Shown here piece after piece: positions 1-8,317 of a stretch of 64,000 bases of DNA; the first letter of the stretch is position 1; each line of letters opens with the position of its first letter. This DNA is from Cohnella cholangitidis. GTDB taxonomy: Bacteria > Bacillota > Bacilli > Paenibacillales > Paenibacillaceae. The stretch is taken from assembly GCF_014107495.1 (NCBI RefSeq), contig NZ_CP041969.1, positions 3,521,501-3,585,500 of the forward strand. Direction: 5' to 3'. The notes under the pieces are model-generated. The model worked only from the letters and a program-made list of their open reading frames with translations. It searched no databases and was not told the origin of the DNA. Position numbers and translations under genes: made by a program.

Positions 1-775
<775 letters not shown>

Positions 776-883
776 CTAAACGAATTGACATAGTAAGGCA
801 AATGATACACTCACCTTCTTCCTACATGCTTTGTTTCGCATCCAGTTTTCAAGGTGTAAGCCTTGTCTCATAAATGGTTTTGA

Positions 884-907
884 CGGTTCAGGTCTTGTAC
901 CGAACCG
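884..907 (+). other. Hairpin in the 23S-tRNA spacer
   Basis: The arms CGGTTC-A-GGT and ACC-GAACCG form a 9-bp stem with one bulge in the spacer between 23S and the first tRNA. There is no T-run after it, so a processing signal is more likely than a terminator. The spacer also carries an ATCCAGTTTTCAAGG-like element (about 840-854), which is common around Bacillales rRNA genes. Confidence 0.4.
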
Positions 908-922
908 CGCATGACTTGATGT

Positions 923-999
923 GGCGGTGTAGCTCAGCTGGCTAGAGCATTCGGTTCATACCCGGAGGGTCGGGGGTTCGAGTCCCTTCGCCGCTACCA
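923..999 (+). tRNA. tRNA-Met (CAT), elongator type
   Basis: 77-nt cloverleaf with encoded CCA. The anticodon loop TTCATAC gives anticodon CAT. The acceptor arm GGCGGTG pairs with CGCCGCT (two G-U pairs). The D-arm and body resemble the Bacillus elongator tRNA-Met rather than the initiator, which would begin CGCGGGG. A lysidine-modified tRNA-Ile2 cannot be fully excluded. Confidence 0.95.
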
Positions 1000-1014
1000 C
1001 TTATTTATTCCCAT

Positions 1015-1090
1015 GGAGGCTTAGCTCAGCTGGGAGAGCATCTGCCTTACAAGCAGAGGGTCGGCGGTTCGATCCCGTCAGCCTCCACCA
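1015..1090 (+). tRNA. tRNA-Val (TAC)
   Basis: 76-nt cloverleaf with encoded CCA. The anticodon stem CTGCC/GGCAG-like arm encloses the TAC anticodon. Second tRNA of the cluster following the 23S gene. Confidence 0.96.
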
Positions 1091-1100
1091 TATATAATGC

Positions 1101-1177
1101 GGAGCTGTGGTGTAGTGGCCTAACATGCCTGCCTGTCACGCAGGAGACCGCGGGTTCGAATCCCGTCAGCTCCGCCA
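1101..1177 (+). tRNA. tRNA-Asp (GTC)
   Basis: 77-nt cloverleaf with encoded CCA. The anticodon loop CTGTCAC gives GTC. The acceptor arm GGAGCTG pairs with CAGCTCC. Third tRNA in the cluster. Confidence 0.96.
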
Positions 1178-1197
1178 TTTTATCTCAAAAGCATTAA

Positions 1198-1273
1198 GGC
1201 TCGATAGCTCAGCTGGTAGAGCAGAGGACTGAAAATCCTCGTGTCGGCGGTTCGATTCCGTCTCGAGCCACCA
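1198..1273 (+). tRNA. tRNA-Phe (GAA)
   Basis: 76-nt cloverleaf with encoded CCA. The anticodon stem GGACT/AATCC-type arm encloses TGAAAAT with GAA anticodon. The acceptor arm GGCTCGA pairs with TCGAGCC. Confidence 0.96.
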
Positions 1274-1308
1274 TTTCTTTATCCGGTTACCAGACCGGCT
1301 TGCATTGT

Positions 1309-1392
1309 GGAGGATTAGCGAAGTGGCCAAACGCGGGAGACTGTAAATCTCTTCCTTCGGGTTCGGTGGTTCAAATCCATCATCCTCCACCA
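1309..1392 (+). tRNA. tRNA-Tyr (GTA)
   Basis: 84-nt class II tRNA with a long variable arm (around CTTCCTTCGGG) and encoded CCA. The anticodon loop CTGTAAA gives GTA. The acceptor arm GGAGGAT pairs with ATCCTCC. Confidence 0.96.
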
Positions 1393-1464
1393 TTCTTTAC
1401 CCCCAAAAAGTGAAGTTAAGCGTTGTAGAGAATTCCGAGTACTTTTCGGGGAAACACTCAATGC

Positions 1465-1540
1465 GAGCCATTAGCTCAGTTGGTAGAGCACCTGACTTTT
1501 AATCAGGGTGTCGTAGGTTCGAGTCCTACATGGCTCACCA
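1465..1540 (+). tRNA. tRNA-Lys (TTT)
   Basis: 76-nt cloverleaf with encoded CCA. The anticodon loop CTTTTAA gives TTT. Last tRNA of the cluster, directly followed by a terminator. Confidence 0.96.
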
Positions 1541-1553
1541 GTTCAACAAATCG

Positions 1554-1579
1554 CAGACGTGCAAACGTCTGTTTTTTTG
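1554..1579 (+). terminator. Terminator of the rRNA-tRNA operon
   Basis: Perfect 7-bp stem CAGACGT/ACGTCTG with a 4-nt loop (GCAA), followed by seven T residues. It closes the tRNA cluster 14 bases after tRNA-Lys. Confidence 0.85.
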
Positions 1580-1726
1580 TTTTAAACTCCTTTCTGGGTA
1601 TTGTTGCTGCCAAGAATCGAATTCTCATTAATATCATTAAAGCTTTGCATAATGAATTTTTTTGGTATGTCTCCGATGGCGATAGGGGAATGTTAAGTTC
1701 AAATCGCTTAACCGGAGGAATTATTT

Positions 1727-2674
1727 ATGGTTTATTTGTACGCGCTTGCCTTCGCTTTTACATTGGTTATCTTGCTCGTGCCATTCGTTCGCAAGCTCGC
1801 GCTGCGTTTCGGATTCGTCGATAGGCCGACTCGCCGCAAAATACATGCGGAGCCGGTGCCTTTGTCCGGAGGAGTTGCGATATTCGCGGGAGTTACGGTT
1901 ACTTCTTTCTTATTCATGGGACAGCCGGCATTATTTCGGTCGCTTCTAATCGGAGGTTTCGCCCTCGTGGCGATCGGGTTGCTGGATGATGCTTTCAAAT
2001 CCAGAAGCCGGGAATTTCCCGTCTGGCCGAGGCTACTCGTATACATAGCTGTCGCATACATCCCCGTGTGGCAAGGAATATCCATTCAAGGCATTACGTC
2101 TCCTTCCTCGTCGTCGATGATTCTCTTCTCTCCTGCCGCAGCGGCATTTTTTACGGTGATATGGGTGTTCGCGCTTATTAATATGCTTAATTTTATCGAC
2201 GGGATCGATGGCCTCGCCTCCGGAGTATGCGTGATATCCTCGTTGACCTTGTTCGCGGCCTCGCTTATCTTCAATCACACGGATACGGCATTGGTTGCCG
2301 TAGCGTTAGCCGGGTCATGCCTGGCATTCTTGGCGTATAACTTCCATCCTGCACGGATATTCATGGGCGACGCAGGGGCGACCTTCTTAGGATATACGCT
2401 TGCCGTGACGGCGATAGACGGAACATTAAAAGGCGCAACGCTCTTATCCTTGTCAGTGCCATTGCTGGCGTTAGGCGTTCCCATTCTCGATACGGTCATC
2501 GTTTTTTCGAGAAGGCTATTGGAGGGGAAGGGGTTGCATCGCGCGGATAATCTGCACACTCACCATAGTTTGATGAAGTGGGGATTAACCCAAGTTCAGA
2601 CCGTGTCATTCCTATACTTGATTGCAGCCGTTTTCTCGTTGTTGTCGATCGTCGTTCTGTTAGTCCTGCGCTGA
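1727..2674 (+). CDS. tagO: Undecaprenyl-phosphate N-acetylglucosaminyl 1-phosphate transferase (TagO/WecA family)
   Basis: A 315-residue polytopic membrane enzyme of the MraY/WecA/TagO superfamily. These transfer GlcNAc-1-phosphate from UDP-GlcNAc to undecaprenyl phosphate on the cytoplasmic face, the first step of wall teichoic acid and related wall glycopolymers. Family motifs seen are the DD pair (LLDDAFKS, ~85-92), the NMLNFIDGIDGLASG loop (~148-162), FMGDAGATFLGY (~210-221) and the HTHHSLMKWG histidine motif near residue 278. About ten hydrophobic segments are spread through the protein. A GGAGGAA Shine-Dalgarno precedes the ATG. It is apparently monocistronic; the next gene has its own promoter. 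WecA, TagO and TuaA homologues cannot be separated from sequence alone, but TagO is the common Bacillota role. An LCP ligase gene, which would use such glycopolymers, occurs at 36444. Confidence 0.9.
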   Translation: MVYLYALAFAFTLVILLVPFVRKLALRFGFVDRPTRRKIHAEPVPLSGGVAIFAGVTVTSFLFMGQPALFRSLLIGGFALVAIGLLDDAFKSRSREFPVWPRLLVYIAVAYIPVWQGISIQGITSPSSSSMILFSPAAAAFFTVIWVFALINMLNFIDGIDGLASGVCVISSLTLFAASLIFNHTDTALVAVALAGSCLAFLAYNFHPARIFMGDAGATFLGYTLAVTAIDGTLKGATLLSLSVPLLALGVPILDTVIVFSRRLLEGKGLHRADNLHTHHSLMKWGLTQVQTVSFLYLIAAVFSLLSIVVLLVLR

Positions 2675-2688
2675 TGATCCCCGGATAA

Positions 2689-2712
2689 GCGTCAAATATG
2701 TTACAATGACGC
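2689..2712 (+). promoter_or_regulatory. Extended -10 promoter inside an inverted repeat
   Basis: TGTTACAAT (extended -10; hexamer 2702-2707) lies within the inverted repeat GCGTCA-N12-TGACGC (arms 2689-2694 and 2707-2712). This could be the promoter and an operator of the downstream PucR-type regulator. It also rules out a start codon at 2706 and supports the start at 2757. No convincing -35 was seen. Confidence 0.5.
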
Positions 2713-2756
2713 ATATATCGCTTATCTGCTTATCTTGCGAACAAGGGGCTTCAGAG

Positions 2757-3851
2757 ATGAACAAAACCAAGCTGCAGCTATTGGGGCAACTTCTGAACGC
2801 ATCGGTCGTGGCCAAAGTATTGACGGGAATCGAGTGGGAAAGTGCAGGCGGCAACAAACATCCCGAAGTCGGCGATGCGATCCAACTGGAAAAGGTATGC
2901 CTTATGGTAACCCGTATTAACGGAGCGGAGTTGCACTGTATCGAGGTGGCCGCGACGTTAACGCAAGTCGAGAAGCAATTACTCGGATGGGCAGTCCAGC
3001 AGGGCGGTACCCGTCCCAGCTCTTCGGGCGCATCCGATTTGGAGCGCCAGGCCAGACGGCTCGGCGAATGGATTCAGCAGTCGGTGACGGCAGGAGAGTG
3101 GCGTGCCGAGGTGCCGGATCGAATGGAGCTTCGCAACAGGCTGTTCGACGGAATGGTTCCCTTTCTGCTCCTGTGCGAACAATTGGAAGAAAAGGAGCCG
3201 TCCTACGCGGAATTGGAGAAGACCATTCGTTCTTTTATATCCGATGAAACGTTACTCATACCGCTTCGAGAACATGAATGGCTTATTCTAAGCAGCGATC
3301 GCGTGTTAATGGAAGCCGATTCGGAAGAAGACGAGGTGCTCGGACACGAAGAGACGAAGGAGCTTCTCGCTACGTTGGCAGAAGGCTTGCATCAGCTTAT
3401 TACGGGAGAATGGGGCGGGGAATGCCACATCGCGGTTGGAGAACCGATCATTCCATCGGAAAGCGTCGTAAGAATCGTAGGCACGCTTAGGGAAACGATA
3501 TTCCTCGGACGCAAATTCCATGTCGGGATGCAAATCCATCTGCCTTGGCTCGTTCACCTCGAGAGATTGCTGAGCGGAATACCGGAGATGGTACGGTCGC
3601 GTTTCGTGGAAGAAATGATGGGCAGGCCTGATCTGTTCACCGATTCGGAGACGGTGTCGACGCTCGACGCCTTTTTCTCCATGGACTGCAACGTTAGCGA
3701 AACCGCCAAAAAATTGTTCATTCACCGGAACACGTTGCTATATAGACTGGATAAAATCAAACACGAAGCAGGCTTGGACGTCCGTTCCTTCAATGACGCG
3801 GTACTAGTTCGGATCTTATTGCTATTGTACAAAGTCACGAAAAGGAAATGA
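2757..3851 (+). CDS. PucR/CdaR-family transcriptional regulator
   Basis: A 364-residue regulator with the C-terminal PucR-type helix-turn-helix: LDAFFSMDCNVSETAKKL followed by FIHRNTLLYRLDKIK, roughly residues 300-345. This is the hallmark of the CdaR/PucR family, whose members activate carbon or nitrogen utilisation genes. The N-terminal ~280 residues carry no enzyme motif I recognise and are presumably the sensory/GGDEF-like middle region of the family. I chose ATG 2757 because AAGGGG lies 8 bases upstream and a -10 element overlaps the earlier in-frame ATG at 2706. The next gene on the same strand is the sugar-ABC ATPase msmX, 91 bases downstream. The ligand and targets cannot be told from sequence. 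Confidence 0.8.
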   Translation: MNKTKLQLLGQLLNASVVAKVLTGIEWESAGGNKHPEVGDAIQLEKVCLMVTRINGAELHCIEVAATLTQVEKQLLGWAVQQGGTRPSSSGASDLERQARRLGEWIQQSVTAGEWRAEVPDRMELRNRLFDGMVPFLLLCEQLEEKEPSYAELEKTIRSFISDETLLIPLREHEWLILSSDRVLMEADSEEDEVLGHEETKELLATLAEGLHQLITGEWGGECHIAVGEPIIPSESVVRIVGTLRETIFLGRKFHVGMQIHLPWLVHLERLLSGIPEMVRSRFVEEMMGRPDLFTDSETVSTLDAFFSMDCNVSETAKKLFIHRNTLLYRLDKIKHEAGLDVRSFNDAVLVRILLLLYKVTKRK

Positions 3852-3942
3852 ATTTTTTGTACGCTTTGTGCATAGTCATCAAGCCCATGTGTGAGTTAAG
3901 ATATTCCTGTACCTTCAAACGAAGTTTAGGGGGAAATGAACA

Positions 3943-5064
3943 ATGGCAGGCGTTCGCTTAGAAAATGTGTACAAAAAATATGCAGGTACCGACAAAGCAT
4001 CGGTAACCGACTTTAATCTGGATATCCAGGACAAAGAATTCCTAGTACTCGTTGGTCCTTCCGGTTGCGGTAAATCGACCACGCTGCGTATGATCGCAGG
4101 ACTTGAAGAAATTTCCGAAGGCAAGCTGTACATCGGCGACCGCGTCGTTAACGACGTAGCACCGAAAGATCGCGACATCGCAATGGTGTTCCAATCTTAC
4201 GCTTTGTACCCTCATATGAACGTATATCAGAACATGGCATTCGGTTTGAAATTGCGTAAATTCCGCAAAGACGAAATCGATCGCCGCGTACGCGAAGCAG
4301 CTCGCACGCTCGAAATCGAGCACTTGCTCGATCGCAAACCGAAAGCATTGTCCGGGGGCCAACGCCAACGTGTTGCCTTGGGTCGCGCAATCGTTCGTGA
4401 ACCGCAAGTCTTCTTGATGGATGAGCCGCTTTCCAACTTAGATGCTAAATTGCGTACTCAAATGCGCGCTAACATCAGTAAATTGATGAAACGTCTTGAG
4501 ACGACTTGTATCTACGTAACGCATGACCAAACGGAAGCGATGACAATGGGAGACCGTATCGTCGTTATGAAAGACGGCTTCATCCAACAAGCCGCTACTC
4601 CGGACGTTCTTTATAACCACCCGGTTAACCTGTTCGTTGCAGGCTTCATCGGAGCTCCGGCGATGAACTTCATCACTGGTCAATTGGTTGAAGAAGGCGG
4701 ATCCGTTCGTTTCCGCGCTACCGGATTCAACGTTGAAATTCCGGAAGGCAAAGCAAAAGCGCTTCGCGCTAAAGGCTATATCGGCCGCGAGATCATTCTT
4801 GGAGTTCGTCCGGAAGATCTTCACGAAGAGCCAGTGTTCATCGAAGCTTCTCCGAACAGCGTCGTGAACGCAACGATCGAAGTATCCGAGAACTTGGGTC
4901 ACGAGATGTTCCTCTACCTGAACGGATTGGGTAAAGACAACGTTATCGCCCGCGTTGACGGACGTTCCGGCCTTCGCGAGAACCAAAACGTGAAACTCGC
5001 GATCGACATGAACAAAATCCACGTATTCGATAAAGACTCGGAACTTAACATTTTCGAGAACTAA
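3943..5064 (+). CDS. msmX: Multi-sugar ABC transporter ATP-binding protein (MsmX/UgpC type)
   Basis: A 373-residue ABC ATPase with Walker [10 protein letters not shown] (38-46), Q-loop [10 protein letters not shown] (~82-91), signature LSGGQRQR (136-143), Walker B VFLMDEP (156-162) and H-loop THD. A C-terminal TOBE/MalK-type regulatory domain occupies residues ~240-373 (contains GVRPEDL). Proteins of this length and architecture energise carbohydrate importers. In Bacillus the orphan MsmX is shared by several sugar ABC systems, and here too no permease or binding-protein gene is adjacent. The gene is monocistronic: an AGGGGGAAA ribosome site upstream and a strong terminator 20 bases after the stop. 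Codon usage is noticeably more biased (highly expressed type) than in its neighbours. Confidence 0.93.
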   Translation: MAGVRLENVYKKYAGTDKASVTDFNLDIQDKEFLVLVGPSGCGKSTTLRMIAGLEEISEGKLYIGDRVVNDVAPKDRDIAMVFQSYALYPHMNVYQNMAFGLKLRKFRKDEIDRRVREAARTLEIEHLLDRKPKALSGGQRQRVALGRAIVREPQVFLMDEPLSNLDAKLRTQMRANISKLMKRLETTCIYVTHDQTEAMTMGDRIVVMKDGFIQQAATPDVLYNHPVNLFVAGFIGAPAMNFITGQLVEEGGSVRFRATGFNVEIPEGKAKALRAKGYIGREIILGVRPEDLHEEPVFIEASPNSVVNATIEVSENLGHEMFLYLNGLGKDNVIARVDGRSGLRENQNVKLAIDMNKIHVFDKDSELNIFEN

Positions 5065-5083
5065 TAGAAGCTTTACAGAGCGG

Positions 5084-5114
5084 AAACCGTTCGGCCATTG
5101 GCCGGGCGGTTTTC
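5084..5114 (+). terminator. Terminator after msmX
   Basis: A 13-bp stem (5084-5096 with 5100-5112, two G-U pairs), ATT loop and a short T-run. Ends the msmX transcript. Confidence 0.8.
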
Positions 5115-5160
5115 TTATATATAGATATGATGGTATATGCCGCCATTTTGAAAGTATAAA

Positions 5161-5189
5161 TTGCTTTGTCGGTCTATTTTCGATACGAT
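5161..5189 (+). promoter_or_regulatory. Likely SigA promoter of hprK
   Basis: TTGCTT (5161-5166), a 17-base spacer and TACGAT (5184-5189), placing the transcription start about 25 bases before the hprK ATG. Confidence 0.5.
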
Positions 5190-5220
5190 AAATAGGGGAA
5201 ATTAGGAAGGGAGCTGTACG

Positions 5221-6153
5221 ATGGCTAAAAAAGTGAGAGTATCCGAGCTCGTGCAGCAGTTTCACCTCGAAATTGTTGCAGGTGAAGACGGGTTGCGACG
5301 GAAAATCGTGACGGACGACTTAAATCGGCCCGGATTAGAGATGGCCGGCTATTTCAATTATTATCCCGCGGACCGGGCGCAGATGCTCGGACGTACGGAG
5401 CTTGCGTTCTTGGAGACGTTAACGACGGAAGAGCGACGCGATCGCATGGAGCGGCTATGCCATGAAGAAACGCCGTGCATTATCGTTACGAGAGGATTGG
5501 AGATACCGACGGAATTGATCGAGATCGCGAACGAACGGCAGTTTCCGGTTCTTCGCAGCTCGGTAGCAACGACGATCCTTCTCAGCCGGATCACGAACTT
5601 CTTGGAGAAGAAGCTGGCTCCATCCGCGACTATCCATGGCGTTCTTGTCGATGTATACGGCGTAGGGATGCTCATAACCGGAGGCAGCGGAATCGGGAAA
5701 AGCGAAACGGCTCTCGAGCTTGTTAAGCGCGGGCACCGGTTGATTGCCGATGACGCGGTGGAAATTCGTCAGACGGCGGATAACAACTTGTTCGGAACGG
5801 CACCGGATCTTATCCGTCACTTGCTGGAAATCCGCGGTCTTGGAATATTGAACGTCATGACGTTATTCGGCGCAGGCGCCGTTCGCAACCAGACGGGCAT
5901 AAGCTTGGTCGTGAAGCTGGAGAACTGGCAACAGGACAAGCAATACGACCGTTTGGGCTTGGACGAAGAGACGACGAAGATCATCGAGACTGAAGTTCCG
6001 TTACTGACGGTTCCCGTTAGACCGGGTAGAAACTTAGCCGTCATTCTGGAAGTCGCGGCCATGAACTTCCGTCTGAAACGGATGGGATATAACGCTGCGT
6101 TGCAGTTCACGAATAAGTTGACGGAAGCGATCTCCGAGGACGATTACGAATAA
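5221..6153 (+). CDS. hprK: HPr kinase/phosphorylase
   Basis: A 310-residue bifunctional enzyme that phosphorylates HPr (and Crh) on Ser46 in response to glycolytic intermediates and removes that phosphate by phosphorolysis, yielding pyrophosphate. It is the sensor of Gram-positive catabolite repression. Visible: P-loop GGSGIGKSE beginning at residue 154, the catalytic-region HGVLVDVYG around 139-147, and the family signature [15 protein letters not shown] around 203-217. Length is normal. It heads a tight operon with lgt, ppaX and yvoF. PpaX would hydrolyse the pyrophosphate made by HprK. The likely protein substrate is the HPr-like gene at 25942. Confidence 0.96.
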   Translation: MAKKVRVSELVQQFHLEIVAGEDGLRRKIVTDDLNRPGLEMAGYFNYYPADRAQMLGRTELAFLETLTTEERRDRMERLCHEETPCIIVTRGLEIPTELIEIANERQFPVLRSSVATTILLSRITNFLEKKLAPSATIHGVLVDVYGVGMLITGGSGIGKSETALELVKRGHRLIADDAVEIRQTADNNLFGTAPDLIRHLLEIRGLGILNVMTLFGAGAVRNQTGISLVVKLENWQQDKQYDRLGLDEETTKIIETEVPLLTVPVRPGRNLAVILEVAAMNFRLKRMGYNAALQFTNKLTEAISEDDYE

Positions 6154-6170
6154 AATAGTGGAGGAAGAGC

Positions 6171-7166
6171 ATGTATACTTTACTTTTGGATCCGATTGCG
6201 TTTACGCTAGGACCTTTGTCGGTACACTGGTACGGCATCATTCTGGGTTTGGCTGCCTTATCCGGTTTGCTCATCGCGGTTCAGGAAGGTAAACGGTTCG
6301 GACTTAATCCCGACTTTTTCCTAGACTTGATGCTCTTTGGGGTACCCTCCTCTATTATTGTCGCGCGTTTGTATTATGTTGCCTTTAAATGGGGTTACTA
6401 CAAGGATCATCCCGGCGAGATCATTCAGATCTGGAATGGCGGAATCGCGATTTATGGCGCATTGATCGGGGCGTTGCTGTGCGGGTTCTTCTATATTCGC
6501 GCCAAGGGCTACAGCTTCTGGCGAATCGTCGATATCTGCGCTCCGTCTTTGCTGATCGGCCAGATGATCGGGCGTTGGGGCAACTTCGTCAATCAGGAAG
6601 CTTATGGCGGAGAGGTTGAGCGATCTTTCCTTAGCGATACGTTACACATTCCAAAGTTTATCGTCGACCAGATGAACGTTAACGGAACATACCATCACCC
6701 TACGTTCTTGTACGAATCGCTGTGGAGCCTGCTCGGATTGATTATTTTGTTCGTCATTAGAAGACGGAATTTCTTGCGCGAGGGAGAATTGTTCTTCTCC
6801 TACTTTATTTGGTATTCGATCGGCCGCTTCTTCATCGAGGCGCTTCGTACGGACAGCTTGGGCTTCAAAGGCCCGGAATGGTTGAAGTCTTTATTGGACG
6901 CATTATGGTCGCCTATGACAACGTTGTTCGAACAAGGATACTTGAATCCGGCGGAAGGCAATATACGCATATCCCAGTTGCTCGCCCTTCTTATCGTCAT
7001 TGCCGGTATCGTACTGATCGTCGTACGTCGCAAACTGGGGCTGGCTAAGCAGAAGTATAACGATCCGCTGATCAGCACCAAAGCAAAACCGGCGGAAGAG
7101 GTACATCAGGGAACGGAGACTAGCGAGAATGACTCGACAACAGAAGATCACGACCGTCCTGTTTGA
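6171..7166 (+). CDS. lgt: Prolipoprotein diacylglyceryl transferase
   Basis: A 331-residue membrane enzyme that attaches diacylglycerol from phosphatidylglycerol to the lipobox cysteine of prolipoproteins. The Lgt signature GRWGNFVNQEAYGG is at about residues 133-146, with HWYGIILGLA near the N-terminus and HPTFLYESLW around 176-185. Six to seven membrane segments are evident. It is longer than typical Lgt (about 270-290) because of a hydrophilic, acidic C-terminal tail of ~45 residues after the last membrane helix. That tail is the part overlapping the start of ppaX by 38 bases. GGAGGAAG precedes the ATG, 18 bases after the hprK stop, so it is co-transcribed with hprK. Confidence 0.95.
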   Translation: MYTLLLDPIAFTLGPLSVHWYGIILGLAALSGLLIAVQEGKRFGLNPDFFLDLMLFGVPSSIIVARLYYVAFKWGYYKDHPGEIIQIWNGGIAIYGALIGALLCGFFYIRAKGYSFWRIVDICAPSLLIGQMIGRWGNFVNQEAYGGEVERSFLSDTLHIPKFIVDQMNVNGTYHHPTFLYESLWSLLGLIILFVIRRRNFLREGELFFSYFIWYSIGRFFIEALRTDSLGFKGPEWLKSLLDALWSPMTTLFEQGYLNPAEGNIRISQLLALLIVIAGIVLIVVRRKLGLAKQKYNDPLISTKAKPAEEVHQGTETSENDSTTEDHDRPV

Positions 7167-7803
7167 TCTGGACGGAACGATAATCGATACGAACGAACTC
7201 ATCATACAGTCGTTCATGCATGCGTTAAAGGGAATCGTACCGGAAGGGTTCGGAAGAGAACATATTATACCAAGCATGGGGCAGCCGCTGTCGATGCAAT
7301 TGCAGCATTTCTCCGGCCGTCAAGACGTAGAGAGCCTTACGCAAGCCTATCGGGAGTACAACCATGTTCGTCACGATGAGATGGTATCGTTGTTTCCGGG
7401 GGTCGCGGATGTCGTCGCTCGTCTGCACGCAGCGGGAATTCGCATGGGCATCGTCACGACGAAAATGAGAGCTTCCTCGATTCGCGCGTTAGAACTGCTC
7501 GGGATATATAAGTATATGGAGACTCTCGTGAGCTTGGACGACGTAGAGCATGCGAAACCCCATCCGGAGCCGGTGGCCAAAGCGATTCAAGCGTTGGGCG
7601 TGAAGCCATCCGAGACGTTCATGATCGGAGACAGCTCCGTCGACATGAAGTCGGCAATCGCGGCGGGAGCGATTCCGGTAGGCGTGGCATGGTCCCTAAA
7701 AGGGAAAAACCACCTATTGGAGGCTGGAGCGGCGCATATCCTGCATGAGATGACTGAACTGTTGGCCTTATGCGGAATCGAGTTGGAGGGTGTCGAAGGT
7801 TGA
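7129..7803 (+). CDS. ppaX: Pyrophosphatase PpaX (HAD superfamily)
   Basis: A 224-residue HAD-family phosphatase. Motif I is VLFDLDGTIIDTN (~10-22), motif II is the VTTKM region (~107), and motif III/IV is KPHPEP plus MIGDSSVDMKSA (~144-185). In Bacillus, PpaX hydrolyses the inorganic pyrophosphate produced by HprK acting as phosphorylase. The identical gene neighbourhood (hprK-lgt-ppaX) supports that role rather than a generic phosphoglycolate phosphatase. The ATG lies inside the 3' end of lgt, giving a 38-base overlap and probable translational coupling. Confidence 0.9.
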   Translation: MTRQQKITTVLFDLDGTIIDTNELIIQSFMHALKGIVPEGFGREHIIPSMGQPLSMQLQHFSGRQDVESLTQAYREYNHVRHDEMVSLFPGVADVVARLHAAGIRMGIVTTKMRASSIRALELLGIYKYMETLVSLDDVEHAKPHPEPVAKAIQALGVKPSETFMIGDSSVDMKSAIAAGAIPVGVAWSLKGKNHLLEAGAAHILHEMTELLALCGIELEGVEG

Positions 7804-8273
7804 GAAACGTAGAGCGGTATCCGGTGGAAGGACCGAATGCGCTTTGGCAAATGTATCGAACGGTCTCGCGCTTTAAAGCGGTTCGCAACTTCGTGTTTAT
7901 ACAGATATCGCGGTATTGTCCAAGCCTGCCCGTGAAGAATTGGATCTACAGACGTGTCCTCGGCATGAAGGTGGGACGCCATACGGCGTTCGCCCTCATG
8001 GTGATGGTCGACGTCTTTTTTCCTGAACGGATATCCGTCGGAGACAATTCGATCATCGGATACAATAGCACGCTGCTTACGCATGAGTATTTAATAAAGG
8101 AATATCGGTTAGGCGATATCCGTATCGGATCCAATGTCATGATCGGGGCCAACGTAACGATTCTTCCTGGGGTGACGATCGGGGATGGAGCCGTCATCGC
8201 AGCGGGTTCCGTCGTACATAAAGACGTTGCGCCTAACGCGCGAGTAGGCGGAAATCCCTTGAGAGAGCTTTAA
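7800..8273 (+). CDS. yvoF: Hexapeptide-repeat acyltransferase (YvoF-like)
   Basis: A 157-residue acyltransferase of the left-handed beta-helix family, seen in the imperfect hexapeptide repeats around IGSNVMIGANVTILPGV and IGDGAVIAAGSVVHKDV (residues ~111-145) and the closing RVGGNPLREL. Such enzymes O-acetylate sugars or wall polymers from acetyl-CoA; the substrate is unknown. I take the TTG at 7800, with GGAGGG upstream at about 7785, as the start. An ATG at 7770 lies further back inside ppaX without a better ribosome site. Last gene of the hprK operon and in the same relative position as yvoF in B. subtilis. Confidence 0.8.
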   Translation: MRNVERYPVEGPNALWQMYRTVSRFKAVRNFVFIQISRYCPSLPVKNWIYRRVLGMKVGRHTAFALMVMVDVFFPERISVGDNSIIGYNSTLLTHEYLIKEYRLGDIRIGSNVMIGANVTILPGVTIGDGAVIAAGSVVHKDVAPNARVGGNPLREL

Positions 8274-8317
8274 TGGAACTGCGTTGAGGCGTTGACAGAC
8301 TGAGGAGAGAAGGAAGC

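Noticed and set aside
1480..1824. Open frame beginning inside tRNA-Lys
   Set aside because: It starts within the tRNA, crosses the operon terminator and overlaps tagO; its first residues are a well-known tRNA translation artefact.
4438..5265. 275-codon open frame antisense to msmX
   Set aside because: It crosses the msmX terminator and the hprK promoter; no recognisable motifs.
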